Of a DNA stretch of 64,000 nt, positions 50,701 through 59,162 are shown one piece after another. Source of the DNA: CAVXYG01 sp963706835 (GTDB taxonomy: Bacteria; Actinomycetota; Actinomycetes; S36-B12; GCA-2699445); NCBI GenBank assembly GCA_963706835.1, contig CAVPOB010000017.1, forward strand, positions 1 through 64,000. Direction: 5' to 3'. Each line of letters begins with the position of its first letter. Within the stretch, counting starts at the first letter, position 1. Made by a program: the position numbers and the translations under genes. The notes below the pieces were generated by a model, which had not been told where the DNA came from, did no database searches, and saw nothing but the letters and a program-made list of their open reading frames with translations.

Positions 50701-51366
50701 TCACCGCCGGTCCAGGGCAGCGATGGCATCCCGGTGCGTGGCCACCCAGCAGTCGCTGGCGGCCAGCGCGGCCAGCATCGCGTCCAGGTGGTCCCAGGCG
50801 TCCTGCTCGTCGTACTCGTAGCTGTGGCCCCAAATGCACAGCAGCGAACCGGGTGCGGCCCGTGCCACCAGAGCGGGCACATCCTCCAGGCAGTGCGCGG
50901 CCGGCACCCAGTGGAGCGGATCGGCCGGCGGCGTGCCCGTCGGGTCGGATCCAGGGCCGCGGGAGTAGCGGATACCCACAGCGCGCAGCACCCCTGCAAC
51001 GCGCGCATCCTGGGACCGAAACGGTGCGGCGAATCCGGTCACGGGGTAGCCGACGAGGGCCTGCAGAGCGCGCCGGTCCAGGCTCACCTGCTCGGCGATC
51101 TCAGCGTCGGGCAGGGCTATGAGGTCGGGGTGATCCACGGTGTGGCTGGCCACCTCGTGGCCGGCGTACAGGCTGGGCACCTCCCCGGCGTCGATGTAGT
51201 CCTTCCATCCGCTGCGCGCCGCTGACAGCCCGAGCTTGCCGGAGTTCACGAAGAAGGTGGCGGGCAACCCGTAGCGGTTGTGGGCCGCCACCAAGCGGCG
51301 GTCGGCTGTCGTCGCGTCGTCCCATCCCAGCGTGACGGCGACCTGCGACCCGTTCGGCCAGCGCAT
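50701..51366 (-). CDS. polysaccharide deacetylase-family protein
   Basis: A 221-residue NodB-homology domain, the metal-dependent deacetylase fold. The first motif is WDDAT in VAVTLGWDDATT (TFDDG variant). The second, the metal-binding HxxxH motif, is SHTVDHPDL. FAAPFRSQD matches motif 3 (RxPF/Y-type) and LLCIWGHSYEY the C-terminal histidine motif. The N-terminus has no signal peptide, so it may be cytoplasmic, like the PuuE/allantoinase-type members. Start ATG 51366 lies six bases after TACGGT on the minus strand. Confidence 0.82.
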   Translation of the reverse strand: MRWPNGSQVAVTLGWDDATTADRRLVAAHNRYGLPATFFVNSGKLGLSAARSGWKDYIDAGEVPSLYAGHEVASHTVDHPDLIALPDAEIAEQVSLDRRALQALVGYPVTGFAAPFRSQDARVAGVLRAVGIRYSRGPGSDPTGTPPADPLHWVPAAHCLEDVPALVARAAPGSLLCIWGHSYEYDEQDAWDHLDAMLAALAASDCWVATHRDAIAALDRR

Positions 51367-51378
51367 ACCGGCACCGTA
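51364..51378 (-). promoter_or_regulatory. leaderless promoter of the deacetylase gene
   Basis: On the minus strand TACGGT (51373-51378), six bases, ATG 51366. Confidence 0.55.
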
Positions 51379-51432
51379 GAGCAGCCTAGCCCCGCTGTCG
51401 CTGTCGGCGGGCCGCTTGCGACCATCAATGGC

Positions 51433-52404
51433 ATGCGCATCACAGCACTGGCCGGCGGGATCGGCGGTGCCCGCTTCCTGCGCGGGCTGCGAGACGTCCT
51501 CGCCGAACGGGTGCCGGAGACCGAGATCACCGTCATCGGCAACACCGCCGACGACATCGACCTGTTCGGCCTGCGGATCTGCCCGGACCTCGATTCGGTC
51601 ATGTACACCCTGGGCGGCGGCATTGACGAGGATCGCGGCTGGGGCCGAGCCGACGAGGGCTGGCGGGCCAAGGAGGAACTGGCGGCCTACGGGTACGGAC
51701 CGGACTGGTTCGGCCTCGGGGACCGTGATCTGGCGACCCACCTCATCCGGGCTCAGTTGCGCACAGCGGGGTATCCGCTGCACCGCATCACCGAGGCGCT
51801 GTGCCAGCGTTGGCAGCCGGGCGTTCGGCTCCTGCCGATGACCGATGATCGCGTGGAGACTCACGTGGTCATCGCCGACGAGGCGACCGGCAGCCGAGCC
51901 ATCCACCTGCAGGAATGGTGGGTCCGCCATCGGGCGCAACTGCCGGCGCAGGCCTTCCAGCAGATCGGGGCGGAGTCTGCGCAACCGGCACCAGGAGTGC
52001 TGCAGGCCATCCGCGAGGCGGACCTCATCATCCTGCCGCCGAGCAACCCGGTGGTCTCGATCGGCGCCATTCTGAGCGTTCCCGGCATCCGGACCGCCCT
52101 GATGGCCTCGCCGGCGCCGGTGGTGGGCGTCAGCCCGATTATCGCCGGCGCACCGGTGCGCGGGATGGCCGATGCCTGCCTGCGCGCGATCGGCGTGGCC
52201 ACCGATGCCACGGCGGTCGCCGAGCACTACGGGCCGGACCTGCTCGATGGATGGCTGGTTGCGACGCAGGACGAGTCCGCCGCGTCGGCGCTGGCACCCT
52301 CCGGGATCGTGGTCCGGTCCGGCAACCTGCTCATGTCGGACCCTGCGGCAGCACGGGAACTGGCGTGGACGGCCTTCTCGCTGGCCCAGGAGTTGCGACC
52401 GTGA
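51433..52404 (+). CDS. fbiA: 2-phospho-L-lactate transferase of F420 biosynthesis
   Basis: Joins a phosphoenolpyruvyl or phospholactyl guanosine diphosphate to the deazaflavin Fo to give dehydro-F420-0 or F420-0. The 323-residue protein shows LAGGIGGARFLRGL at the N-terminus, VIGNTADDIDLFGLRICPDLDSVMYTL (deazaflavin and metal site with the NTADD motif) and ILPPSNPVVSIGAIL, all standard in FbiA/CofD. It overlaps fbiB as GTGA. Complete and in frame. Confidence 0.95.
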   Translation: MRITALAGGIGGARFLRGLRDVLAERVPETEITVIGNTADDIDLFGLRICPDLDSVMYTLGGGIDEDRGWGRADEGWRAKEELAAYGYGPDWFGLGDRDLATHLIRAQLRTAGYPLHRITEALCQRWQPGVRLLPMTDDRVETHVVIADEATGSRAIHLQEWWVRHRAQLPAQAFQQIGAESAQPAPGVLQAIREADLIILPPSNPVVSIGAILSVPGIRTALMASPAPVVGVSPIIAGAPVRGMADACLRAIGVATDATAVAEHYGPDLLDGWLVATQDESAASALAPSGIVVRSGNLLMSDPAAARELAWTAFSLAQELRP

Positions 52405-53751
52405 CCGGGGTGCAGGCGGTAGCGCTGAGCGGGCTGCCGGAGGTCGCGGCCGGGGACGACCTCGCGGCACTGATCGCGGCGCGCCCCCCGGTATGGCCCG
52501 ACGGGAGCTCCGGCTGGGCCGACGGCGACATCGTGGTCGTCACCTCAAAGATCGTCGCGAAGTCGCTGGGCCTGCTCACCGATCGTCCGCGCGAGGAGGT
52601 CATCGCCGAGCACACCGCAGAGGTGGTCGCCACCCGCTGGGAGCCGGACGGTTCGGTCGGCACGCGCATCGTGCGTACCCGCAGCGGACTGGTGCTGGCC
52701 GCCGCCGGCGTCGATGCCAGCAACGTCCCGGCGGGGTCGGTCCTGCCGCTGCCCGAGGACCCCGACGGCGAGGCGCGCAAGCTGCGGCGCGACCTTTCCG
52801 GCCGATGCCGGGTACGGCTCGGCCTGCTGATCAGCGACACCCTGGGCCGCCCATGGCGGCTGGGACAGACCGACGCGGCGATCGGGGCGGCCGGGGTGAC
52901 GCCGCTGGCATCGCTGCTCGGCCAGTACGACCGGCACGGCAACCCGCTGCGCGTCACCGAGCCCGCCGTCGCCGACGAGGTCGCCGGCCTCGCCGAACTC
53001 GTCGGCGGCAAACTGGCCGGGCAGCCCGTTGTGGCGGTGCGGGGCCTGGGTGGCTGGGTGAGCGAAGATGACGGGCCTGGTGCCGCCGCACTGATCCGTC
53101 CCCCCGACGCCGACCTGTTCCGCTACGGCACCGACGAAGCCGAGGCAGCCGGGCGACGGTCGGCACCCTACGTCCGCCGCACCATCCGCCACTTCAGCGA
53201 CCGCGACGTCGATCCGTCCGCCATCGAGGAGGCGGTGACTGCTGCCATCACGGCCCCCGCACCCCATCACACGACGCCCTGGCGCTTCCTTCACCTGGTC
53301 GACCAGGCACTGCGCACCCGATTGCTCGATGCCATGCGCGAGCGCTGGGAACACGACCTGAGAACACTCGATCGCTACTCGGATGCCTCGATCGCCAAGC
53401 GGGTCGCCCGTGGGGACATCCTGCGCCGTGCGCCGGCCATCGTCCTGCCATTCCTGGCCCTGGCCGGGGCCGCCCATGACTACCCCGATCCCCGCAGGCG
53501 CGGCTTCGAGCGCGACCTGTTCCTCGTCGCGGGAGGGGCGGCCGTGCAGAACCTCCTGGTGGCCCTGGCGGCCGCAGGGCCTGGGCTCGGCCTGGATCTC
53601 CTCCACCGTCTTCTGCCCCGATGTGGTGCAGGACGTGCTGGAGCTGCCGCAGGACTGGCAGCCGCTCGGCGCGGTCGCGGTGGGCCATCCAGCGGCCCCG
53701 GCGCCTGACCGGCCGCCGCGCTCGGCCGAGGAGTACCTGATTCGGCGATGA
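52401..53751 (+). CDS. fbiB: coenzyme F420:L-glutamate ligase with C-terminal nitroreductase-like domain (one frameshift)
   Basis: Adds the glutamate tail to F420-0 and, through its FMN-binding C-terminal domain, reduces the dehydro-F420-0 intermediate. CofE part (residues 1-245): VVVTSKIVAKSLG, HTAEVVATRWEPDG, ISDTLGRPWRLGQTDAAIG. Nitroreductase-like part (from about 255): VRRTIRHFSDRDVDPSAIEEAVTAAITAPAPHHTTPWRFLHL, then FLVAGGAAVQNLLVALAAAGLG and SAEEYLIRR. The frame breaks near 53585 in GGGCCTGGGCTCGGCC. Corrected length is about 450 residues, as in mycobacterial FbiB. Confidence 0.95.
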
Positions 53752-54642
53752 TGCGGCAGTGGCGGCAGTGGCGGCCGCAATGGCCCATTGACCTCGACCT
53801 GGTGCTCGGGCCGCTGAGCAGGGGCGCGCGCGACCCGGTGGCCCGACGCGTGGCCCGCCAGCACTGGGTGCTGACCGGCCGCTGGGAGAACGGTTCCGCG
53901 ACGCTGTCCGTGGAGCGGGACAACGATCGCGTCACGGCGCAGGCGTGGGGACCGGGGGCTGCCGAGGTGCTCGATCGCATGCCCGACATGCTCGGGGACA
54001 GCGACGACCCGGAGGGATTCGACCCGCCGCCCGACACGGTCATCGCCGCCCAGTGGCGCGTCCGGCAGCGCCACTGGCGGGTCCCGGCGACCCGCCTCAC
54101 CTTCCAGACCGCCGTGCAAGCGGTGCTGGAGCAGAAGGTGACCGGCATCGAGTCGCGTCGATCCTGGTTCCTGCTCTGCCGCGACTTCGGCGAGCCGGCG
54201 CCGGGCCCGGCGCCAGACGGGATGCGGGTGGCACCCGACCGGGCCCGCGTCGCCGTCGTCCCGTCGTGGTGGTGGCGGCGGGCCGGCGTGGATCACTCGC
54301 GGGCCGGCACGGTACTGCGGCTGGCCCGCGAGCGGCTGCCGAGCGACCCGGCACAAGCCGCGCAGCGCCTGCGCTCGTGTGCCGGGCATCGGTCCGTGGA
54401 CGATCGCCGAGGTGGGCTTCCGTGCGCACGGCGATGCCGATGCCGTCAGCGTGGGCGACTACCACCTCGCCAACGTGGTCGGGTACGCGCTAACCGGCCG
54501 GTCGCGGAGCACTGATGAGCAGATGCTTGACCTGTTGGCGCCGTACGCGGGCCATCGGCACCGCGCGGTCCGCATGATCGAACTCGCCGGGATCGCCGCG
54601 CCTCGATTCGGCCCGAGGATCACGCTTCCTCGGCACCGGTGA
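53748..54642 (+). CDS. HhH-GPD DNA glycosylase, AlkA/3-methyladenine type (one frameshift)
   Basis: Corrected product is about 298 residues. The N-terminal beta-rich domain is followed by LTFQTAVQAVLEQKVTGIESRRSW (the helix that opens HhH-GPD proteins). The helix-hairpin-helix then reads LPGIGPWTIAEVGFRAHGDADAVSVGDYHLANVVGYAL, with the catalytic aspartate in VGDYHL. Removes alkylated bases in base-excision repair. The frame breaks near 54385 just before PGIGPW. The start overlaps the fbiB stop (ATGATG), so it rides on the fbiA-fbiB operon. The last 22 codons lie inside a 73-base tandem duplication. Confidence 0.88.
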
Positions 54643-54721
54643 CCGGCCGATCGAACTCGCCGGGATCGCCGCGCCTCGATTCGGCCCGAGGATCACGCTT
54701 CCTCGGCACCGGTGACCGGCC
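54576..54721. repeat. perfect 73-bp tandem duplication over the glycosylase stop codon
   Basis: The 73 bases at 54576-54648 (starting GATCGAACTCGCCGG) are repeated without change at 54649-54721. The first copy contains the glycosylase C-terminus and stop; the second is noncoding and ends three bases before the stop of the convergent manB gene. Confidence 0.95.
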
Positions 54722-54724
54722 GGA

Positions 54725-55804
54725 CTACTGATCCGAGGAGAAGCGCACCGCTCCGGGTTCCAGTCGGTGCCCGGGAAACACCCGCACCCCCGCCAGCAAC
54801 TCGTTGCCGTCGGCCACCGTTGCGCCATCCCCCACGACGACGCCGTCGAGGGTGACGTCAGCGCCAATCACGGCCCCGGCCCCGATCACGCTGCCGCGCA
54901 CGACCGCGGACTGCCCGATGCGGGCGTTGGGGAGCACGACCGCGCCATCGACCAGGGCGCCGGCAGCGATCTGGCAGCCTTCGCCGATCGTCGTGCCGCC
55001 GATCACGCGGGCGTCCGGGGCGACCGATGCGCCCGGCAGGATGAGCGCCTCCCCGGTGGGGCCGGGCAGCGCCGGCGAGCTGATGAGTCCCCGGACCAGT
55101 TCGGTCGAGCCCTTGACGAAGGCCAGCGGGGTCCCCAGATCCAACCAGTAGGCCTCATCCACCACGCCGAGCACCGTGGCCCCGGCTGCCAGCAGTCCGG
55201 GAAACGTCTCGCGTTCCACCGACACCGGCCGACCGGTGGGGATGCTGTCGATGACGGATCGTCGGAACACGTAGCAGCCGGCGTTGATCTGATCGGTGAC
55301 GATCTCCTCCGGCGTCTGCGGCTTCTCGAGGAAGGCCATCACCCGGCCGCGCTCGTCGGTGGGGACCAGCCCGAACGGGCGCGGATCAGCCACCCGCGTC
55401 AGATACAGCGTCACGTCGGCGTCGGCCGCCTGGTGCTGCTCGACGAGGGCGGCGATGTCCAGGCCGGAGAGAACATCCCCGTTGAAGACCAGCACCGGAT
55501 CGTCGGGGCCGCAGGTGAGGGCGGCGGCAGCGTGTCGGATCGCCCCGCCAGTGCCCAGCGGCACGTCTTCGACCTCATAGCGCAGTTCCAGACCGAGAGC
55601 GGCGCCGTCACCGAAGTAGTCGGCGAACACCTCCGCCTTGTAGGAGGTCCCCAGGACCACTCGGGTGACCCCGGCGGCGCGGGCCCGGGCGATCTGATGA
55701 GCAGTGAACGGAACACCCGCGACCGGGAGCATGGGCTTGGGGGTGTGGACGGTGAGGGGCCGCAGCCGGGTTCCCTTGCCGCCGACGAGCAGGATGGCTT
55801 CCAT
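54725..55804 (-). CDS. manB: mannose-1-phosphate guanylyltransferase (GDP-mannose pyrophosphorylase)
   Basis: Makes GDP-mannose from GTP and mannose-1-phosphate for envelope mannan and glycolipids. The 359-residue protein has the nucleotidyltransferase signature ILLVGGKGTRLRPLTVHTPKPMLPVAG, FNGDVLSGLD with the metal-binding aspartate, EKPQTPEE, and a C-terminal left-handed beta-helix (ILPGASVAPDARVIGGTTIGEGCQIAAGALV). Length and domain layout match mycobacterial ManB. Start ATG 55804 lies seven bases after TACGGT on the minus strand. A sugar-1-phosphate thymidylyl- or uridylyltransferase cannot be excluded from sequence alone. Confidence 0.85.
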   Translation of the reverse strand: MEAILLVGGKGTRLRPLTVHTPKPMLPVAGVPFTAHQIARARAAGVTRVVLGTSYKAEVFADYFGDGAALGLELRYEVEDVPLGTGGAIRHAAAALTCGPDDPVLVFNGDVLSGLDIAALVEQHQAADADVTLYLTRVADPRPFGLVPTDERGRVMAFLEKPQTPEEIVTDQINAGCYVFRRSVIDSIPTGRPVSVERETFPGLLAAGATVLGVVDEAYWLDLGTPLAFVKGSTELVRGLISSPALPGPTGEALILPGASVAPDARVIGGTTIGEGCQIAAGALVDGAVVLPNARIGQSAVVRGSVIGAGAVIGADVTLDGVVVGDGATVADGNELLAGVRVFPGHRLEPGAVRFSSDQ

Positions 55805-55847
55805 GCGGCCCACCGTAGCGCCGGACTGCTACCGTCATGCGGTGCCG
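55802..55847. promoter_or_regulatory. divergent leaderless promoters of manB and the TIGR03089 gene
   Basis: Minus strand: TACGGT (55812-55817), seven bases, ATG 55804. Plus strand: TACCGT (55830-55835), six bases, GTG 55842. The plus-strand element fixes the TIGR03089 start at GTG 55842. Confidence 0.6.
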
Positions 55848-56570
55848 AGCACGCAAAGCCCCGGGGCATGCGCGGAGCAGTGGTTGCGGACCCGTTCCGC
55901 TGCCCCGCTCATCACCTACTACGGCGCCGACGGCAGCCGCGTGGAGTTGTCGGGCGCGACGGCATCCAACGCGATCCACAAGGCCGTGAACCTCTTCTGT
56001 GACGAACTGCTGCTCGACCCCGGCGACACCGTTTGGCTGGACCTGCCCTGTCACTGGCAGGCGCCGGTGCTGGCTCTGGCGGCGTGGGCGTCCGGGTTGG
56101 TCGTCGCGGTCGGGCCGCATCCGCCGCCGGATGCTGCCGCAACCCTGGCCACCGGGGAGCAGTCGGATCGTGCGCTGGGCATCGCGCTGGCGGTTCCCCG
56201 ACATCCGTTCGGCATGCCCCTCGGCGAAGCCGTCCCGCACGGATGGGAGGACTACGCGGCGATGGCGCGGATCCAACCGGACGCCGCGATGCTGCGCTGG
56301 CCCAGCGGATCCGACCCGTGGCTCGAGGCCGACTCGCAGGCATTCACCGGCGATGCGCTCCTGGAACGGGCCGCGGTGCTCGCCGACGCCTGGCAACTGC
56401 CGGCCGGGGGCGTGCTGTTGAGTCGGCTGGGCCCGTCGACGGCAACCGGCCTGATGGCCTGCACATTGGTGCCGGCGCTGCGCCGCGGCAGCGCCCTGCT
56501 GGCCGATGTGACGGACCCAACGCAGATCGCGCGACAGGAGCGGAACCACGCCGAGGCCCACGACGTCTGA
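55842..56570 (+). CDS. TIGR03089-family protein
   Basis: A 242-residue actinobacterial protein of the TIGR03089 family, which looks like a shortened N-terminal half of acyl-CoA synthetase/AMP-binding enzymes. It has ITYYGADGSRVELSGATASNAIHKAVNLFCDELLLDPGDTVWLDLPCHWQAPVLALAAWASGLVV. The ATP and AMP motifs of real synthetases are absent. In mycobacteria a member sits next to an LCP gene near manB, the same arrangement as here. Function unknown. GTG start set by the leaderless promoter. Confidence 0.8.
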   Translation: MPSTQSPGACAEQWLRTRSAAPLITYYGADGSRVELSGATASNAIHKAVNLFCDELLLDPGDTVWLDLPCHWQAPVLALAAWASGLVVAVGPHPPPDAAATLATGEQSDRALGIALAVPRHPFGMPLGEAVPHGWEDYAAMARIQPDAAMLRWPSGSDPWLEADSQAFTGDALLERAAVLADAWQLPAGGVLLSRLGPSTATGLMACTLVPALRRGSALLADVTDPTQIARQERNHAEAHDV

Positions 56571-56627
56571 GCCTTCGACGCCGCTGCGCTCGGCTGCCAT
56601 TTCGCGAACGCGCGGCATCCCAACAGT

Positions 56628-56633
56628 TACCCT
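56628..56633 (+). promoter_or_regulatory. likely -10 element of the LCP gene
   Basis: TACCCT, 29 bases before ATG 56663, leaves a leader of about 23 bases that contains the AAGGAAC ribosome binding site. Confidence 0.4.
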
Positions 56634-56662
56634 ATTTTGACACGCGGAAGGAACGGGTGGCC

Positions 56663-58102
56663 ATGGAAACGGCGGACCGGGGCACTGCCTCTGACGCCTC
56701 AGCGACCTTGGTCGAGGAGCCGGCACCAACGACGAAGCGCCGCCGCTGGCCTCGGGTGCTCGCCGTGCTGCTCGTGGTCTTCGCGTTGATCGCTGCTGCC
56801 GCAGCCGCTGGGGCCTGGTATCTGGCCAAGAACCTCGAGGGCAACGTCACCACCATCGAGGGTTTCGAACTCTCTGAGCCGGTGGCCTCCTACGAGCCGG
56901 TCAACATCGTCATCATGGGCAGCGACAACCGGGCCGACGGCAACACAGTCGGCGGCGAGACCGACGAGATCAACGGCGAACGCTCCGACACGACACTCCT
57001 GGTGCACATCTCCGGGGATCGGGACCGGGCCCTGGTCGTGTCGATCCCACGGGACACGCTGGTGAAGATGCCAGCTTGCGCATCGCAGTCGGGCAACTGG
57101 GAAGTCACCGATCGCTTCAACGCCTCCTTCACCTTCGGGGGTCCGACCTGCACCGTCCAGACGGTGGAGCGCATCACCGGGGTGGACGTCCACCACGCCG
57201 TTGTCGTCGATTTCCTCGGGTTCAAGCAAGTCGTCGACGCCCTCGGCGGGGTTGAGGTCTGCCTGGAGGAATCGGTCTACGACCGTGACAGCGGCTTGGA
57301 CCTGCCGGCCGGGTGGTCGACCGTCACCGGCGATCAGGCGCTGGCGTTCGTCCGTGCCCGCAAGAGCCTGGGGGACGGCTCCGACATCGACCGGATCGCC
57401 CGGCAGCAGCAGTTCCTCGCCTCGGCGATTCGGCAGGCCACCGACCGCGAGCTGCTGCTGCGGCCGGTCACGCTGTACCGGATGCTCGACGCCGCCACGG
57501 CCGCACTTTCCGTTGACGGCGGGATCGACCAGATCGGTGAAATGGCCTCGATGGCGCAGAGCCTGCGCAACCTGCGCCCGGAGAACATCAGTTTCGTCAC
57601 GATGCCGTTCGTGTACTCCCCCGACGGCCTGGACGTGCTCATCAACAAACCTGTGGCGCGCGAGATCTGGACCGCGATCGACCGCGACGAGCCGTGGCCC
57701 CGGCCCGCCCCGGAAGGCGCCGCGGAGCTGTCGGTCCCACCGGGCCAAGTCCTGGTCGATGTGGCCAACGGCAACGGCCGGGACAATGCAGCCACCGAAG
57801 CTGCGGCGGACTTGCGGGCCAAGGGCTTCGTGATCAACAGCCTTGCGCTGGCCGATGCTCCCGACTACGCACGATCGATCGTGATCCATCACCCCGACGA
57901 TGCAGCCGCGGCCGAGACCCTCTCCGCCGCGGTAGCGGGTAGCACCCTGCGTGCGGACGGCAACGCTCCGCGAGGGCGGGTGCAGTTGATCGTCGGCGCC
58001 GACTACCAAGGCGCCACCAGCGTGACCGTGCCCAGGACGCCGGAGGGCACCGGCGCCGACCCGTTGCCCACGACCGCAGCCACCAGCATCTGCGCCAGCT
58101 GA
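56663..58102 (+). CDS. LytR-CpsA-Psr (LCP) family cell-wall glycopolymer ligase
   Basis: Attaches polyprenyl-linked polysaccharide to peptidoglycan. The 479-residue protein has a cytoplasmic N-terminus and one membrane helix (VLAVLLVVFALIAAAAAAGAWYLA). The LCP domain has MGSDNRAD, RSDTTLLVHI, VSIPRDTLVKMP (key arginine), FTFGGPTCTVQTVERITGVDVHHAVVVDFLGF and ALAFVRARKSLGDGSDIDRIARQQQFL. A C-terminal LytR_C domain follows (VDVANGNGRDNAATEAAADLRAKGF). Its place beside Wzm/Wzt and glycosyltransferases fits attachment of the exported polymer. Confidence 0.93.
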   Translation: METADRGTASDASATLVEEPAPTTKRRRWPRVLAVLLVVFALIAAAAAAGAWYLAKNLEGNVTTIEGFELSEPVASYEPVNIVIMGSDNRADGNTVGGETDEINGERSDTTLLVHISGDRDRALVVSIPRDTLVKMPACASQSGNWEVTDRFNASFTFGGPTCTVQTVERITGVDVHHAVVVDFLGFKQVVDALGGVEVCLEESVYDRDSGLDLPAGWSTVTGDQALAFVRARKSLGDGSDIDRIARQQQFLASAIRQATDRELLLRPVTLYRMLDAATAALSVDGGIDQIGEMASMAQSLRNLRPENISFVTMPFVYSPDGLDVLINKPVAREIWTAIDRDEPWPRPAPEGAAELSVPPGQVLVDVANGNGRDNAATEAAADLRAKGFVINSLALADAPDYARSIVIHHPDDAAAAETLSAAVAGSTLRADGNAPRGRVQLIVGADYQGATSVTVPRTPEGTGADPLPTTAATSICAS

Positions 58103-58197
58103 CGCCCCTGCCGAGCAGTTGGCGGGACTGACTGCATCTGCGGCCGAGTGCTGACAGACTGTCTGCCTGTTCGGTTGCTGCAGGGTTGGCGTCGATC

Positions 58198-58202
58198 GGA
58201 GG
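58198..58202 (+). promoter_or_regulatory. ribosome binding site that favours GTG 58209
   Basis: GGAGG touches ATG 58203 directly but stands six bases before the in-frame GTG 58209. GTG 58209 is therefore the better start. Confidence 0.55.
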
Positions 58203-58208
58203 ATGGAC

Positions 58209-59162
58209 GTGGCGGAGATTCCCAACGTCTCGCCCCTGCGCGCCATCAAGGAGCGGCTGAGGCAGGGGCTGACGGCCCCCGACCCGGAAGACACCAAGGC
58301 GATCATCGACCGCTACAAGTTGGGGCGGATCGACACCAAGACCCCCCTGCCCCGCTACTTTCGCGAAACCGCGCAGCGCCAGCAGTTCATCCGCAGCTAC
58401 GCCAGGGCACAGGTGAGCGCTGCGAACAACCAGAACTCGCTGGGCATGTGGTGGGTGGTCCTCAACCCGACGCTGAACGCGATCGTCTATTGGCTCATCT
58501 TCGGCGTGGTGCTGAACCAGGGCGCCCTGGTGGCGAACTACATCGCGTTCGTCGTCATCGGCGTCTTCACCATGGAGTTCCTGGCACAGTCGCTGAGCTC
58601 CGGCACCAACGCCATCACCGGCAATGAGGGCCTGGTACGGGCCTTGCAGTTCCCTCGAGCCGTACTGCCGCTCACCATGGTCTATCGGGAGTTCTTGGAG
58701 CAGATCGTCGCCGTCGGGGTCATGATCGCCGTGGTCCTGCTCACGGCCGAGTGGCCCGACCCGCGCTGGCTCCTGCTTCCGCTGGTGATCGTCCTGCAAG
58801 TCCTCTTCGCGATCTCCATCGCCCTGTTCGCGGCGCGCATCGGCAATGCGATCGTCGACTTCAAGAACTTCGTCCCGTTCATCGCCCGGGTGTGGCTGAT
58901 GCTGTCCGGCGCGGTCTTCGCGCTGCAGCCGACGTTCGCCAGCATGCCCCAGTGGGCGGGCACCATCATGACGGTCAACCCCGGCTACGTCTACATCGAG
59001 TTGACCCGGAGCCTGCTCATGGACAACTACGTGCTGGTGACACCAGCCGGGGGTGATGGCACGCTGGTGATCTGGGCGCTCGGGTTCATCTGGGCCCTGC
59101 TGCCGTTGCCGTTCGCCTTCTGGTTCTTCTGGGCTGGGGAGAACACCTATGGCAAGTCCTAG
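58209..59162 (+). CDS. ABC-2 polysaccharide export permease (Wzm-like)
   Basis: A 317-residue permease that, with the next gene, exports an undecaprenyl- or decaprenyl-linked polysaccharide. The N-terminal cytoplasmic part (about 85 residues) is followed by an amphipathic RQQFIRSYARAQVSAANNQNSLGMWWVVLNP and six hydrophobic segments. The ABC-2 motif region reads LGMWWVVLNPTLNAIVYWLIFGVVL. Start GTG 58209 is set by the GGAGG six bases upstream; ATG 58203 is the alternative. The 3-prime end overlaps the ATPase gene by 14 bases. Confidence 0.88.
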   Translation: MAEIPNVSPLRAIKERLRQGLTAPDPEDTKAIIDRYKLGRIDTKTPLPRYFRETAQRQQFIRSYARAQVSAANNQNSLGMWWVVLNPTLNAIVYWLIFGVVLNQGALVANYIAFVVIGVFTMEFLAQSLSSGTNAITGNEGLVRALQFPRAVLPLTMVYREFLEQIVAVGVMIAVVLLTAEWPDPRWLLLPLVIVLQVLFAISIALFAARIGNAIVDFKNFVPFIARVWLMLSGAVFALQPTFASMPQWAGTIMTVNPGYVYIELTRSLLMDNYVLVTPAGGDGTLVIWALGFIWALLPLPFAFWFFWAGENTYGKS

